From NCBI RefSeq assembly GCF_900156675.1, contig NZ_FTOH01000004.1:67820-131819 (forward strand): a stretch of 64,000 bases of DNA, read 5' to 3'. Shown in pieces: positions 55,727 to 64,000 of this stretch. Numbering within the stretch: the first letter of the stretch is position 1; each line of letters opens with the position of its first letter. Under the pieces are notes generated by a model. That model was not told the DNA's origin, did no database searches, and saw nothing but the letters and a program-made list of their open reading frames with translations. The position numbers and the translations under genes are program-made. The stretch is from Thalassolituus maritimus (GTDB taxonomy: Bacteria; Pseudomonadota; Gammaproteobacteria; Pseudomonadales; Oceanobacteraceae).

Positions 55727-57079
55727 ATGAATCGCTGGAATGCCTTTCTTTGCCTTATTTTCTTTTTGCCTTTGCCCGAAGCGTCTGTACACCCTTTAGC
55801 CTGGAACCTGGCCTCGGCTCTGGCTTTTGTGCTGCTCGGTCTTGAGTTTCGTGGTCGGCTTGTCGAGCAGAGTCTTCGCTCTTTACCCGCGTTACCGGTG
55901 ACACCGGCGTTTTCTCACAGTGCGTTGCCACTTGTGTTGATTTGGTGCGTTCAGTTGTGGGTCGTTGTGCAGTGGGCGATCACGTCATTGAGCCCTTATG
56001 ACTCTCTTATGTCGCTGTCACAAGGGCTGCTCTATGCGGCTGTGTTTACTTTGGCCTTGTTGCTTGTCGATTCCCGCCAACGTGTTCGCCAGTTAGTGTG
56101 GGTGGTGGTTGCCGCTGCGGCGTTTCAGGCTTTGTATGGTGCCTTTATGGTACTTACCGGTCTGGAGTATGGTTTCTTTGCCGAAAAGGAACACTATCGA
56201 GGTGTTGCGACTGGCACTTACGTGAATCGGAACAGCCTGGCTGGGCTGATGGAATTATCTTTGGCGTTAGGTATAGGCCTGCTGCTGGCTGAACCTACAC
56301 GCTACTTTGGCTCTGCGCGTCAGCGTTTACGCCAGTTGGTTGAAGTGCTGCTCAGTAAGAAGCTCATTCTGCGGTTACTGCTCGCGATCATGGTGATCGC
56401 TCTGGTATTAACACGCTCTCGTATGGGGAATACGGCGTTTTTTGCCAGCCTGATGGTGGCTGGGGCGCTGGCTCTGGTCTTAATGCGCAACAAAACCACC
56501 GCAACAACCGTGTTGTTAGGAAGCCTGCTGGTTATTGATATCGCGATCGTAGGAACCTTCTTCGGGGTTGAGAAGGTCGCTGAGCGCTTGCAGCAGACCA
56601 GCTCTCAAACGGAAAGCCGGGATGAAGTGACTCGCGATACGTTTAATATTTTTCTGGATAATCCGATCACAGGTACGGGGGCGGGTACCTTTACTCATAC
56701 GTTTCCGGCGTTGAAGAGTCCGGAGGTTACAAGCTTTGGTTTGTACAACAATGCTCATAACGATTACGCCCAGTTTGCTTCGGAGTTTGGAGCGCCAGCC
56801 ACGATTGCTTTAGCCATAGTTGTGTTTTGGGCCTTCTGGAATGGCATTATGGCGATGCGCCAGCGCAACAGTCGTTTTTATCAGGGCGTTGGGTTTTCGG
56901 TCACTATGGCCATAGTGGCGATCGGGATTCATTCAACCGTGGACTTTAATCTGCAAATTCCTGCGAACGCGTCGTTGTTTGTCGTTATACTCGCGCTGTC
57001 GGCCGTTGCCCGTTGGGCACCTCATAATTCAACTTCTGGCCGCATGAGACGACGCACCGGACGCAAGGCTTCTGCATGA
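55727..57079 (+). CDS. O-antigen ligase/polymerase family membrane protein
   Basis: Wzy/WaaL-type protein of 450 aa with about 11 membrane segments. The family loop lies at about 290-350 (NIFLDNPITGTGAGTFTH, YNNAHNDYAQFASEFG); the H-N-D-x-x-Q pattern is common in the Wzy_C/O-antigen ligase group. Start ATG 55727 is chosen; a TTG at 55706 is possible and neither has a good ribosome site. The gene follows a terminator, so a promoter may lie in the short gap. It could be a second polymerase or a ligase. The next gene overlaps it by 4 nt. Confidence 0.85.
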   Translation: MNRWNAFLCLIFFLPLPEASVHPLAWNLASALAFVLLGLEFRGRLVEQSLRSLPALPVTPAFSHSALPLVLIWCVQLWVVVQWAITSLSPYDSLMSLSQGLLYAAVFTLALLLVDSRQRVRQLVWVVVAAAAFQALYGAFMVLTGLEYGFFAEKEHYRGVATGTYVNRNSLAGLMELSLALGIGLLLAEPTRYFGSARQRLRQLVEVLLSKKLILRLLLAIMVIALVLTRSRMGNTAFFASLMVAGALALVLMRNKTTATTVLLGSLLVIDIAIVGTFFGVEKVAERLQQTSSQTESRDEVTRDTFNIFLDNPITGTGAGTFTHTFPALKSPEVTSFGLYNNAHNDYAQFASEFGAPATIALAIVVFWAFWNGIMAMRQRNSRFYQGVGFSVTMAIVAIGIHSTVDFNLQIPANASLFVVILALSAVARWAPHNSTSGRMRRRTGRKASA

Positions 57080-57735
57080 TTCTTAAGGCACACCGTTTAA
57101 CCCTACCCGTTAACAACGAAGGCAGTGACTATGTTGTTGGTGATATTCACGGACATGTCACTCAACTGAAAAGCCAATTGGCTGATATTGGCTTTAATGC
57201 CGACACCGATCGCGTCATCTGTGTTGGTGATTTGATCGACCGTGGCCCTGAGTCTATTGAGGCGCTGGAACTCTTGGATGAGCCTTGGTTTTTTGCCGTA
57301 TTGGGTAACCATGAGTACCTGATGATCAGCGGCATGAAGTACAAAAACAGTCGCGAACGTATGACCTGGCTGAACCATGGTGGTGACTGGGTAATGCATA
57401 CGTCACCCGATCAGTGGCCCGCATGGTTTGATCGGATTGAGCGCTTGCCCGTGGCGATTGAGGTCGAAAACAGAGAGGGCGTGCGCTACGGCATCGTGCA
57501 TGCTGACTTCCCTTCGGATCATTGGGATAACTTCGAGCAGTTTGATCAGGATCAGCTGTACCGGTGTATCTGGTCGCGAAGTAATTTTAATAGTCGATCA
57601 GAGCATAGTGTGCGAGGGATCGATTATCTGTTTCATGGGCATTGCATCAGTGACTTTGAGCTGAAGCTGGGCAATCGCTACTACATTGAGCCTGGGGTTT
57701 TTCTGGGCAATGACTTTATCATCAAGAAGCTTTGA
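57076..57735 (+). CDS. PPP-family metallophosphatase (PrpA/PrpB-like)
   Basis: Predicted serine/threonine protein phosphatase of 219 aa. The three PPP motifs are YVVGDIHGH (residues 20-28), CVGDLIDRGPES (about 50-62) and VLGNHEYLM (about 75-83), with later histidines in YGIVHADFPSDHW and LFHGHCISD. It is coupled to the membrane protein gene by an ATGA overlap. It could reverse phosphorylation in the polysaccharide pathway, but PrpA/B-like proteins also act in envelope stress, so the target is open. Confidence 0.9.
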   Translation: MILKAHRLTLPVNNEGSDYVVGDIHGHVTQLKSQLADIGFNADTDRVICVGDLIDRGPESIEALELLDEPWFFAVLGNHEYLMISGMKYKNSRERMTWLNHGGDWVMHTSPDQWPAWFDRIERLPVAIEVENREGVRYGIVHADFPSDHWDNFEQFDQDQLYRCIWSRSNFNSRSEHSVRGIDYLFHGHCISDFELKLGNRYYIEPGVFLGNDFIIKKL

Positions 57736-57863
57736 GGCTGTCAGTCTGGTCTTTTATTGACAATATGACAATTTGAGCCATAATCCAGAGTATTCAATCT
57801 GATGCCTAAGTATTGGTTATGTCGGATTATGGATTTGGCTGCTTCTTGAGGAGTGGTTCCTGC

Positions 57864-57885
57864 GGCTCCTTCGGGGGCCTTTTTT
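57864..57885 (+). terminator. Rho-independent terminator after the phosphatase gene
   Basis: GGCTCC TTCG GGGGCC (one G-T pair) followed by six T. It lies about 130 nt after the phosphatase stop and 18 nt before repeat array E. Confidence 0.75.
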
Positions 57886-57902
57886 GTGGGTGATGATTGG
57901 GG

Positions 57903-58540
57903 TATCGCGAATAGCCTCCGGCTGATTCGCTCCCACAGGGTAAAACTTCTGATTCACTCCCACAGGGTAAAACCCTGATTCGTTCCTCATACCGCTACAC
58001 CATATAAGCACTTCAGGAGCTTTACTTGAACTTTGTGGGAGCTATTCAGCCAGCTTGCCTGGCTAATAGCGATTGGATTATCGCGAATAGCCTCCGGCTG
58101 ATTCGCTCCCACAGGGTAAAACTTCTGATTCGCTCCCACAGGGGAAAACCCTGATTCGTTCCTCATACCGCTACACCATATAAGCACTTCAGGAGCTTTA
58201 CTTGAACTTTGTGGGAGCTATTCAGCCAGCTTGCCTGGCTAATAGTGATTGGATTATCGCGAATAGCCTCCGGCTGATTCGCTCCTACAGGGTAAAACTT
58301 CTGATTCACTCCCACAGGGGAAAATCCTGATTCGTTCCTCATACCGCTACACCTTAGGAGCACTTCAAACGGTTTACTTGAACTTTGTGGGAGCTATTCA
58401 GCCAGCTTGCCTGGCTAATAGCGATTGGATTATCGCGAATAGCCTCCGGCTGATTCGCTCCCACAGGGGAAAACTTCTGATTCACTCCCACAGGGGAAAA
58501 CCCTGATTCACTCCCACAGGGTAAAATCCTGATCCCTCCC
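57903..58540. repeat. REP-like doublet array E, period about 177 bp
   Basis: TCGCGAATAGCC starts at 57904, 58081, 58257 and 58433. The doublet core is TGTGGGAGCTATTCAGCC to GATTCGCTCCCACA. Spacers hold degenerate half-units (GATTCACTCCCACAGGG) and a locus-specific piece (CATACCGCTACACCATATAA). It fills the gap between the convergent phosphatase and flgL genes; nearly identical short minus-strand frames across it are repeat translation. Confidence 0.9.
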
Positions 58541-58551
58541 GCATCTTCCAC

Positions 58552-59790
58552 TTACAACTGGTTGAACAACGACAATCGGCTGATGGTGGTGTAACTCTGT
58601 TGCGCGGCTTCCAGCAGGAATGTCTGCAAGCTCAACCGGCTAACGGCTTCGGCAAAATCGACATCCGACAATTCTGACAGCACTTCCTGGCTAACAAGCC
58701 GCACGTCGTCACTCAGGTTCCGTGCATTTTCGACTACGTTTAAGCGCGCACCCAGCTGGCTACGCACTTCAGATACGGACGTCTGGGCGTTGGCGAGGTT
58801 GGTCAGGGTATCTTCGATCAGGATGTCGAGGGTCGCTGAGTCGGTCGGGTTGTCTTGCAGGGTATCGAGGCCCTGTCGTAAGCGAAAGACGGTATCTGTG
58901 ATGCTTTGTTTCGGGCTGGATTTTGCCAGCACTTCATCGCCTGGCTTCGGGTCACCGGAGATCTTTATGCTGATGCCTGCGGCAACGATTTCTGCGCCTT
59001 TTGAGTAGGCGCGATCAGCAATGCCATCAACAACACGACCATCCGATACGCGGCGTATGGTGTAGTTCGGCCCCGGCGGATCAATAGCAGCCTCTGGATT
59101 AAAGGTGACGATCAGGTCATCGGGGTAGAATTCACCGTAGGCTTCTTCATCAACGACAAACCCGGCGTTTACCTGAGTCGTGCCTGTGTTCAGCGGGTTG
59201 ACCGAGGATGTGAAGGTGTTTTTGGCGGCGCGGACATCAACGAACAGTTTTTTGCCGTTGTCGCCTGTCGCAACGCGCGTTGTGTCACCAATCGCCAGAT
59301 AGCGCTGTCCTTCATCCCCCTGGTATTCGTAGCGACCATTGTCTTTCTGTTGAAACGGTTGCGTCGCGCCTTTAAAGCCACCAAAAATAAATTCACCGTT
59401 TGGATCTTTGGTATTAAAGAGCGCAGCGAGCTGGTCTTCGAGCTGGCCGATTTCTGCAGAAATCGCCTGTCGGTCAGTAATGGTGAGCGTACCCGAACCG
59501 GCATTGACGGTGAGTTCCTGCAAACGCGTTAACGCTTCGGTAATGGATTCAAGCGAGGATTCTTCGAGTTTCAGGCGGTTATCTGCGGCCGTCATGTTGC
59601 GGTCGTATTGGTCGCGCTGTGCGAGATCCTGCTGCAATTGCAGGATTTTTGTCGATGCAATCGGGTCATCGGCGGGGGTTAATACCCGGCGGCCACTGGA
59701 GACCTGTTGCTGTGTTTTATTCACAGACGCCTGCGCATCGAGGATGGCATTGAGGCCGAGGTTAAATGACTGGAGCGTTGCAATTCTCAT
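58552..59790 (-). CDS. flgL: Flagellar hook-associated protein 3
   Basis: Junction protein between FlgK and the flagellin filament. The 412 aa are at the long end of the usual range (about 300-420). The N-terminal helical domain (SFNLGLNAILDAQASVNKTQ; SSGRRVLTPADDPIASTKIL) and C-terminal domain (AEAVSRLSLQTFLLEAAQQS to SRLSLFNQL) are flagellin-like. GAGGAG precedes the ATG. It follows flgK by 15 nt and its 3' end faces repeat array E. Confidence 0.96.
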   Translation of the reverse strand: MRIATLQSFNLGLNAILDAQASVNKTQQQVSSGRRVLTPADDPIASTKILQLQQDLAQRDQYDRNMTAADNRLKLEESSLESITEALTRLQELTVNAGSGTLTITDRQAISAEIGQLEDQLAALFNTKDPNGEFIFGGFKGATQPFQQKDNGRYEYQGDEGQRYLAIGDTTRVATGDNGKKLFVDVRAAKNTFTSSVNPLNTGTTQVNAGFVVDEEAYGEFYPDDLIVTFNPEAAIDPPGPNYTIRRVSDGRVVDGIADRAYSKGAEIVAAGISIKISGDPKPGDEVLAKSSPKQSITDTVFRLRQGLDTLQDNPTDSATLDILIEDTLTNLANAQTSVSEVRSQLGARLNVVENARNLSDDVRLVSQEVLSELSDVDFAEAVSRLSLQTFLLEAAQQSYTTISRLSLFNQL

Positions 59791-59805
59791 AATTTACTCC
59801 TCACC

Positions 59806-62781
59806 CTATCGGAAGGTGCTGATCAGGGTGTCGAAAATATCCCGGGCCACCTGAATGACCTGGGCACTGGCGTTATAGGCCAGTTCGTATTTAATCAGTG
59901 CGGCGGCTTCTTCATCGAGGTTGACGCCGGACGTTGCATCTACAGCGGTCTGCGAGTTACGCAGCAGCACTTCAGATGAGTCACGATTGATCTGCGCTCT
60001 GCTCGTGACTGAGCCAACAACCTCGACCAGACGCGCATAAGAATCTGTATAGCTACTCTGACCTTTTACTGTTTTGGTGCTTTGCAATGCAGCCATTTCT
60101 ACGCCGTTACGGCTGTCAGAAGTGCCATCGCTGTTAAAATCGACGGTGAATTCGTCGCCGACTTCAGCAATGCCGTCGATATTTACATGGAAACCGAAGG
60201 CAACAGGCTCACCGACTGGGTCTGTCGGGAAGAGGTTATTGCCTGGCGGTTCGATATTCAGGTCGTAGTGTTCATCGACGATGACTTTGACCTGACCACC
60301 AATCGATACTTTATTACTGCCGACCGTGCCTGCACCGCTGACTTCGAGGCGAGGCTGAAAAGTAACCTGCCCTTTTTCGCTGATATCAACGTCGACGTTA
60401 CCTGAGAACACGTAGCCTGAGTTTTCAATCGCCTGGCGGAATCCATCGAGAAGGTCGTCACCGGTTGCAAACGTGCCGGTCATTTCGAATGAAATTGTGC
60501 CCTGAGAAGGATCACTGAATTCGTAAATGTAGGGGCCACCTTCTGAGAAGTCGTAACCTTCGTATTTACTCAGCGGGTCTTCGGTTTCCATGGCAGTAGC
60601 TGTTAACGGGATATCAATGCCGTTGCCTATGCGGAAGCTGTCGCCGGCGTCCCCGCGCAGTTCGAAGTCGAGATCATCGCCATTTAAATCAATGATGGTC
60701 AGTTTGCCGCCGTCACTTCGGGCGACGATGCCTGCATCCTGCAGTTCGTAGTTGGCATTAATACGATCGGCCAGAAAGTTCAGTGTGATCGGATCGGGGA
60801 CTTCGGCCGGGTAATTCGCATCGTATTGATTCTGGTTTGGCCCCAGGGTTTGCGTCAGTACGACACCATTTAAAGTAAATTCGGTATCGAGAAAATCAAC
60901 GCTATCGGTTTCAAGGTCGGTAATCTCAACCGTGGTACGAGCAGATGCCTCTACACCGTCGCGCTTGCTGAGTGATTCTGCAATTTCACGGGCAGTGGCA
61001 TTCAGCGGCGTAATCAGTGTGCGCTGGTTAGCAGTTAAACCGTTGTTCGGGTTAGTAAAACCGATATCAATACGCTCAGGGAAGAAGCCATTCACTGAGT
61101 CTACGCTGGTGCCGTTCTGTTGGTAGGTCGGTGAAACAGGCAACACGCCGCCGAAGCTTGTGAACGCGGTTTTGCCTTCGTCTTCTGGCAATATGCTGTT
61201 ACTGATACCCGGCGTGAAGGTCTGATTCATCAATGGCGGAAACAACGGAATCGGGTTTCCTGGGTCGGTATTATCCAGCACGTCGTAAGTGGTCGGCGAT
61301 GTGAAACGAATCAGAAGCGGTGGCGTCATTTCGCCTTCTTCTGAAAAATACGACGTACCAAGATCGTATACTGTGCCTTGGTCGATGGTTGCATTACCTC
61401 GGTTACCAATCGCGGTATCTGTGCTGATCGCAGACGCCAGTGCGACCTGCTCAGCACGGGTAATGTTCATATCCAGATTCTGAGATTCACGACGCGTCGG
61501 TGAAATAAGGAAGCGATCATTCTGCTGAAACGTGCCTGCTTCAAAACGAATTTCCATTCCGTCAATTTCAATGGAGTCAGGAAATGCGCCGCTCAGGGCG
61601 TTAGTCTGTAATAACTCACCGGTATCGTTACGGAAAACACGATAGGTATAATCGTCCGGGCCGACGAAACGAATTTCATAGTCACTCGTGGTTAACTGGG
61701 TAGCGTCTTTGATTTCGACGGCAATCACCCGATCATCCGGATCTGCATTATTACGGTCGCCCAGCACACGCTGGTAGGTTTTCGCTGGCTCATTAATGTC
61801 GGTGAAGAAGTTTTCACCTTTTATTCCATCGTAATCGACGCCTAGTTTGTGTTGATCGTTCATGGTTTGAGCGATAACCAACCCTAAACGGCCGAGCTGA
61901 TTGAGGCTTGGATCAAGTACCTGATCACGGAAGTCGAGGATGCCGCCGAGTTGTCCGCCAGTAATTTCGCGCGTGACGTTCTGGACCGCATTACCTTTGC
62001 GGAAGTAGATGTCCACGCGTGAAGGATCTTTCGCGCCTACGTCGGTAAATACTTCGTTAAATTCGTTACCCACCACCAACGCCTGACCGTTGCCGATAAA
62101 AACGTTGAAGACACTGTCGTCCTGCTCAACGATATTTACTTCTACATATTCAGACAGCTCTTTTAACAGGCGGTCGCGCTGGTCGAGAAGCTCGCTTGGC
62201 TCGCGCCCCTGGGCTGAGGCCGAGGCAAACTGAATCTGCTCATTCAGTTCGGCAATGGATTCTGCGATGGTGGTAATCTCGCCAGCAATCACTTCCATCT
62301 GGCCGTTGATAATATCGTTCTGCTCGAACAGGCGATCACTGATGGCACTGAAGCGATCAACAAGGCCATTGGCTTCGCTGATCAATACTTCACGAGCAGG
62401 CAGAGATGACGGGTCATCGACGGTGGCCTGCAAAGCAGCGAACATATTCTCAAGACCCGGCTGCACACCGGTGCCGCTGTCCGCCAGCAGGCTATTAATT
62501 TGCCCTGCATTGACTGCAAGCGCATTAAATTCATTAAATGTCGATGTATCGCGGCGCAGCTGTTCCGTTAAAAACTGGTCGTAAACACGTCGTACTGAGT
62601 CAACGTTCACGCCCGAACCCACCCAGATACCGTTTCTGAACTGTGGGTTGTTTTCGCTAAAACTGACCTCCTGCCGCGAGTAGCCTTCAGTGCCCGCGTT
62701 GGTGATGTTGTTACCCGTAATCGTCAGCGCAGTTTGCTGGGCGCGAAGACCGGAAATACCAATATCAAGAATATTACCCAT
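59806..62781 (-). CDS. flgK: Flagellar hook-associated protein 1, enlarged
   Basis: First hook-filament junction protein. The 991 aa compare with about 550 in enterics and 680 in Pseudomonas. The N-terminus (ILDIGISGLRAQQTALTITG, NAGTEGYSRQEVSF) and first 330 residues are canonical, including ELLDQRDRLLKELSEYVEV and LGGILDFRDQVLDPSLNQLG. The C-terminal helix ends EEAAALIKYELAYNASAQVI. Extra length lies in about 340-900, a beta-rich stretch with modules like GTISFEMTGTFATGDDLLDG and TEFTLNGVVLTQTL. It overlaps flgJ by 8 nt. Confidence 0.96.
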   Translation of the reverse strand: MGNILDIGISGLRAQQTALTITGNNITNAGTEGYSRQEVSFSENNPQFRNGIWVGSGVNVDSVRRVYDQFLTEQLRRDTSTFNEFNALAVNAGQINSLLADSGTGVQPGLENMFAALQATVDDPSSLPAREVLISEANGLVDRFSAISDRLFEQNDIINGQMEVIAGEITTIAESIAELNEQIQFASASAQGREPSELLDQRDRLLKELSEYVEVNIVEQDDSVFNVFIGNGQALVVGNEFNEVFTDVGAKDPSRVDIYFRKGNAVQNVTREITGGQLGGILDFRDQVLDPSLNQLGRLGLVIAQTMNDQHKLGVDYDGIKGENFFTDINEPAKTYQRVLGDRNNADPDDRVIAVEIKDATQLTTSDYEIRFVGPDDYTYRVFRNDTGELLQTNALSGAFPDSIEIDGMEIRFEAGTFQQNDRFLISPTRRESQNLDMNITRAEQVALASAISTDTAIGNRGNATIDQGTVYDLGTSYFSEEGEMTPPLLIRFTSPTTYDVLDNTDPGNPIPLFPPLMNQTFTPGISNSILPEDEGKTAFTSFGGVLPVSPTYQQNGTSVDSVNGFFPERIDIGFTNPNNGLTANQRTLITPLNATAREIAESLSKRDGVEASARTTVEITDLETDSVDFLDTEFTLNGVVLTQTLGPNQNQYDANYPAEVPDPITLNFLADRINANYELQDAGIVARSDGGKLTIIDLNGDDLDFELRGDAGDSFRIGNGIDIPLTATAMETEDPLSKYEGYDFSEGGPYIYEFSDPSQGTISFEMTGTFATGDDLLDGFRQAIENSGYVFSGNVDVDISEKGQVTFQPRLEVSGAGTVGSNKVSIGGQVKVIVDEHYDLNIEPPGNNLFPTDPVGEPVAFGFHVNIDGIAEVGDEFTVDFNSDGTSDSRNGVEMAALQSTKTVKGQSSYTDSYARLVEVVGSVTSRAQINRDSSEVLLRNSQTAVDATSGVNLDEEAAALIKYELAYNASAQVIQVARDIFDTLISTFR

Positions 62782-63796
62782 CCTGGTTCTCCAGCGTAGT
62801 GGCGTTCAGCATTCTATTCAGCGTATTGTTGAGAAGATCGCCGTTGTAAATGCGCTCTACTTTATTGCCGTAGTTGGGGTCAGTAGCATAGCCACCCTGC
62901 TGCAACGCATGGCCGTATGTCTCGCCACTGGATTGCTCGTTAATGGCACTCTGGTAGCGTGTTGAGTCACGCAGGAAGTTCGCGTAATCCTGAAGGCCGT
63001 CTTCAAGTGATGCGTACGAGCGGAAGTCTGCCTGCTCGTTAACTTTTACGCCCTGGCGGTATTCGTGCGTTTGAATACTGACGACGTCACCGCTCCAACG
63101 ACTGTCGGCTTTAATACCAAACAGATTGTTTGATGGGCGACCATCTTCACCTTTGATGGTGTATTTACCCCACCCTGTTTCAAGCGCCGCCTGAGCAACA
63201 ATTGCTTTTGGATCAACACCCAGATCAGCACCGACGCGTTCAGCGTAAGGATAAACAGCGGCAACGAACTCTGCCGGAGAGGCAAAGCTTTGCCCCTTGG
63301 TACCGGAGCCAGTGGTGGCTGATTGTTCGTCTTCAGAAGTGGATTCATCGACAGGTACTGGACGCTCAGGAAGCTTATCAAGCTCTTCTTCAACGCGCTT
63401 GATGGTTTGCGAAATACCGGTAAAACGACGGTCGAAAATCTGACTCTGATCGACCTTACCCGTGGCATCTAGGTTCATGCCGTATTGCGACATCAACTGA
63501 CGGTGAATAACCTCGGCAAGGCCCGTGCCCTCGCCTTCCGTGAGGGATACAGCCATCTGATCGTCGTACATATTCTGGTAAAAATCAGCTTCCGGAGAGC
63601 TGAAAAGAGAGTCTTCAGAAAAGACATCTGAGGCGTCACGCATGGACTTCAGCATCATACTGACGAACATAGATTCGAACTGTTTTGCGACCTCTTTCAA
63701 CGCGGCATCCTGGTCGGATTTACCCAGCGCACGGATGCCCTGAAGCCCGTTAATATCAGTAAATACGTTTGCCGCGTTGTGTGAATTCTGAATCAT
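62774..63796 (-). CDS. flgJ: Flagellar rod-assembly protein with peptidoglycan hydrolase domain
   Basis: Rod cap and muralytic enzyme in the periplasm. ATG 63796 (340 aa) with AGAGG 8 nt upstream is favoured over a GTG three codons earlier. The N-terminal rod-binding domain (about 30-115) shows KEVAKQFESMFVSMMLKSMR and EADFYQNMYDDQMAVSLTEG. A Ser/Glu-rich linker follows, then the glucosaminidase domain from about 180 (AQAALETGWGKYTI, with the likely catalytic Glu; NNLFGIKADSRWSGD; GGYATDPNYGNKVERI). It is the first flg gene in the window; upstream rod genes lie beyond the edge. Confidence 0.96.
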   Translation of the reverse strand: MIQNSHNAANVFTDINGLQGIRALGKSDQDAALKEVAKQFESMFVSMMLKSMRDASDVFSEDSLFSSPEADFYQNMYDDQMAVSLTEGEGTGLAEVIHRQLMSQYGMNLDATGKVDQSQIFDRRFTGISQTIKRVEEELDKLPERPVPVDESTSEDEQSATTGSGTKGQSFASPAEFVAAVYPYAERVGADLGVDPKAIVAQAALETGWGKYTIKGEDGRPSNNLFGIKADSRWSGDVVSIQTHEYRQGVKVNEQADFRSYASLEDGLQDYANFLRDSTRYQSAINEQSSGETYGHALQQGGYATDPNYGNKVERIYNGDLLNNTLNRMLNATTLENQDG

Positions 63797-63844
63797 GCAA
63801 TGCACCTCTACAGAGGAAATTGCAAAAGGTGGGCCAAGGTTGGG

Positions 63845-64000
63845 GGAGTCGCTTCATCTAACCCTATGGGAGCGAATCATCTTACCTGGCCCTGTGAGAA
63901 GTTCTCCTAACCCCGTGGGAGCGAACCAACTTACCTTACCCTGTGGGAAGCTCCCTTAACCCTGTGGGAGCGAACCAACTTATCTTGCCCTGTGAGAAGT
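63845..64000. repeat. Degenerate REP-like half-unit array at the right edge
   Basis: Three units of about 50 bp with GGGAGCGAA-C/T-C heads near 63868, 63918 and 63968, each followed by ACTTACCT- or CTTACC-like sequence and CCCTGTG(A/G)GAAG. The second palindrome is missing and the arms are poorly matched. It lies upstream of flgJ and runs off the window. No promoter for flgJ was recognised between it and the gene. Confidence 0.65.

Noticed and set aside
57817-58551. Four minus-strand frames with nearly the same 65-aa product
   Set aside because: They read through array E and follow its 177-bp period. No codon bias or start signal supports translation.

Overview
The window looks like chromosome of a marine gammaproteobacterium, most probably an Oceanospirillales member near Thalassolituus, Oleibacter or Bermanella. 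This placement is inference. It rests on the gamma-type prfB-lysS pair, a flagellin locus laid out as in Pseudomonas (hook-filament genes, then a glycosylation island, then flagellin-flaG-fliD), and a giant flagellin of a kind known from that marine group. No rRNA, tRNA, CRISPR array, insertion sequence or prophage was recognised.

Layout, left to right. 0-4.3 kb: lysS and prfB (with its programmed +1 frameshift), each flanked by REP-like repeat arrays. 4.3-14.8 kb: fliD, flaG and the flagellin gene on the minus strand, then a divergent maf flagellin glycosyltransferase gene. The flagellin has a sigma-28-type promoter and maf a sigma-54-type promoter. 14.8-25.4 kb: a compact minus-strand operon for pseudaminic acid (pseB, pseC, pseF, a pseG-pseH fusion, pseI) with extra tailoring genes (formyltransferase, PIG-L deacetylase, Gfo/Idh oxidoreductase, DegT aminotransferase, GNAT) and a candidate transferase. 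25.4-33.7 kb: an exopolysaccharide export module in the order of Vibrio vpsL-M-N-O-P, plus a VanZ-like protein and a beta-CASP metallo-hydrolase. 34.8-53.7 kb: sugar-nucleotide genes (ugd, manB, manC, gmd, fcl, gmm), glycosyltransferases, a pyruvyltransferase, an alkaline-phosphatase-superfamily enzyme, flippase, polymerase and an APS kinase. 53.9-57.7 kb: a DHH phosphoesterase, then on the plus strand a secreted Ala/Gly-rich protein, an O-antigen ligase/polymerase-family protein and a PPP-type phosphatase. 58.5-63.8 kb: flgL, flgK and flgJ.

How it works together: the Pse operon should make CMP-activated nonulosonic acid, which Maf can add to flagellin in the cytoplasm before export. Flagellin (1190 aa), cap protein FliD (1318 aa) and junction protein FlgK (991 aa) are all much larger than usual, so the whole hook-to-cap series appears built for a thick filament. 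The rest of the island should make and export a fucose-, mannose- and uronic-acid-containing, probably pyruvylated, polysaccharide by a Wzx/Wzy route.

Most long intergenic gaps are filled with tandem arrays of paired REP-like palindromes. Each array has its own period, yet most arrays beside a gene 3' end share one polarity relative to that gene. No REP-associated transposase gene is visible in the window.
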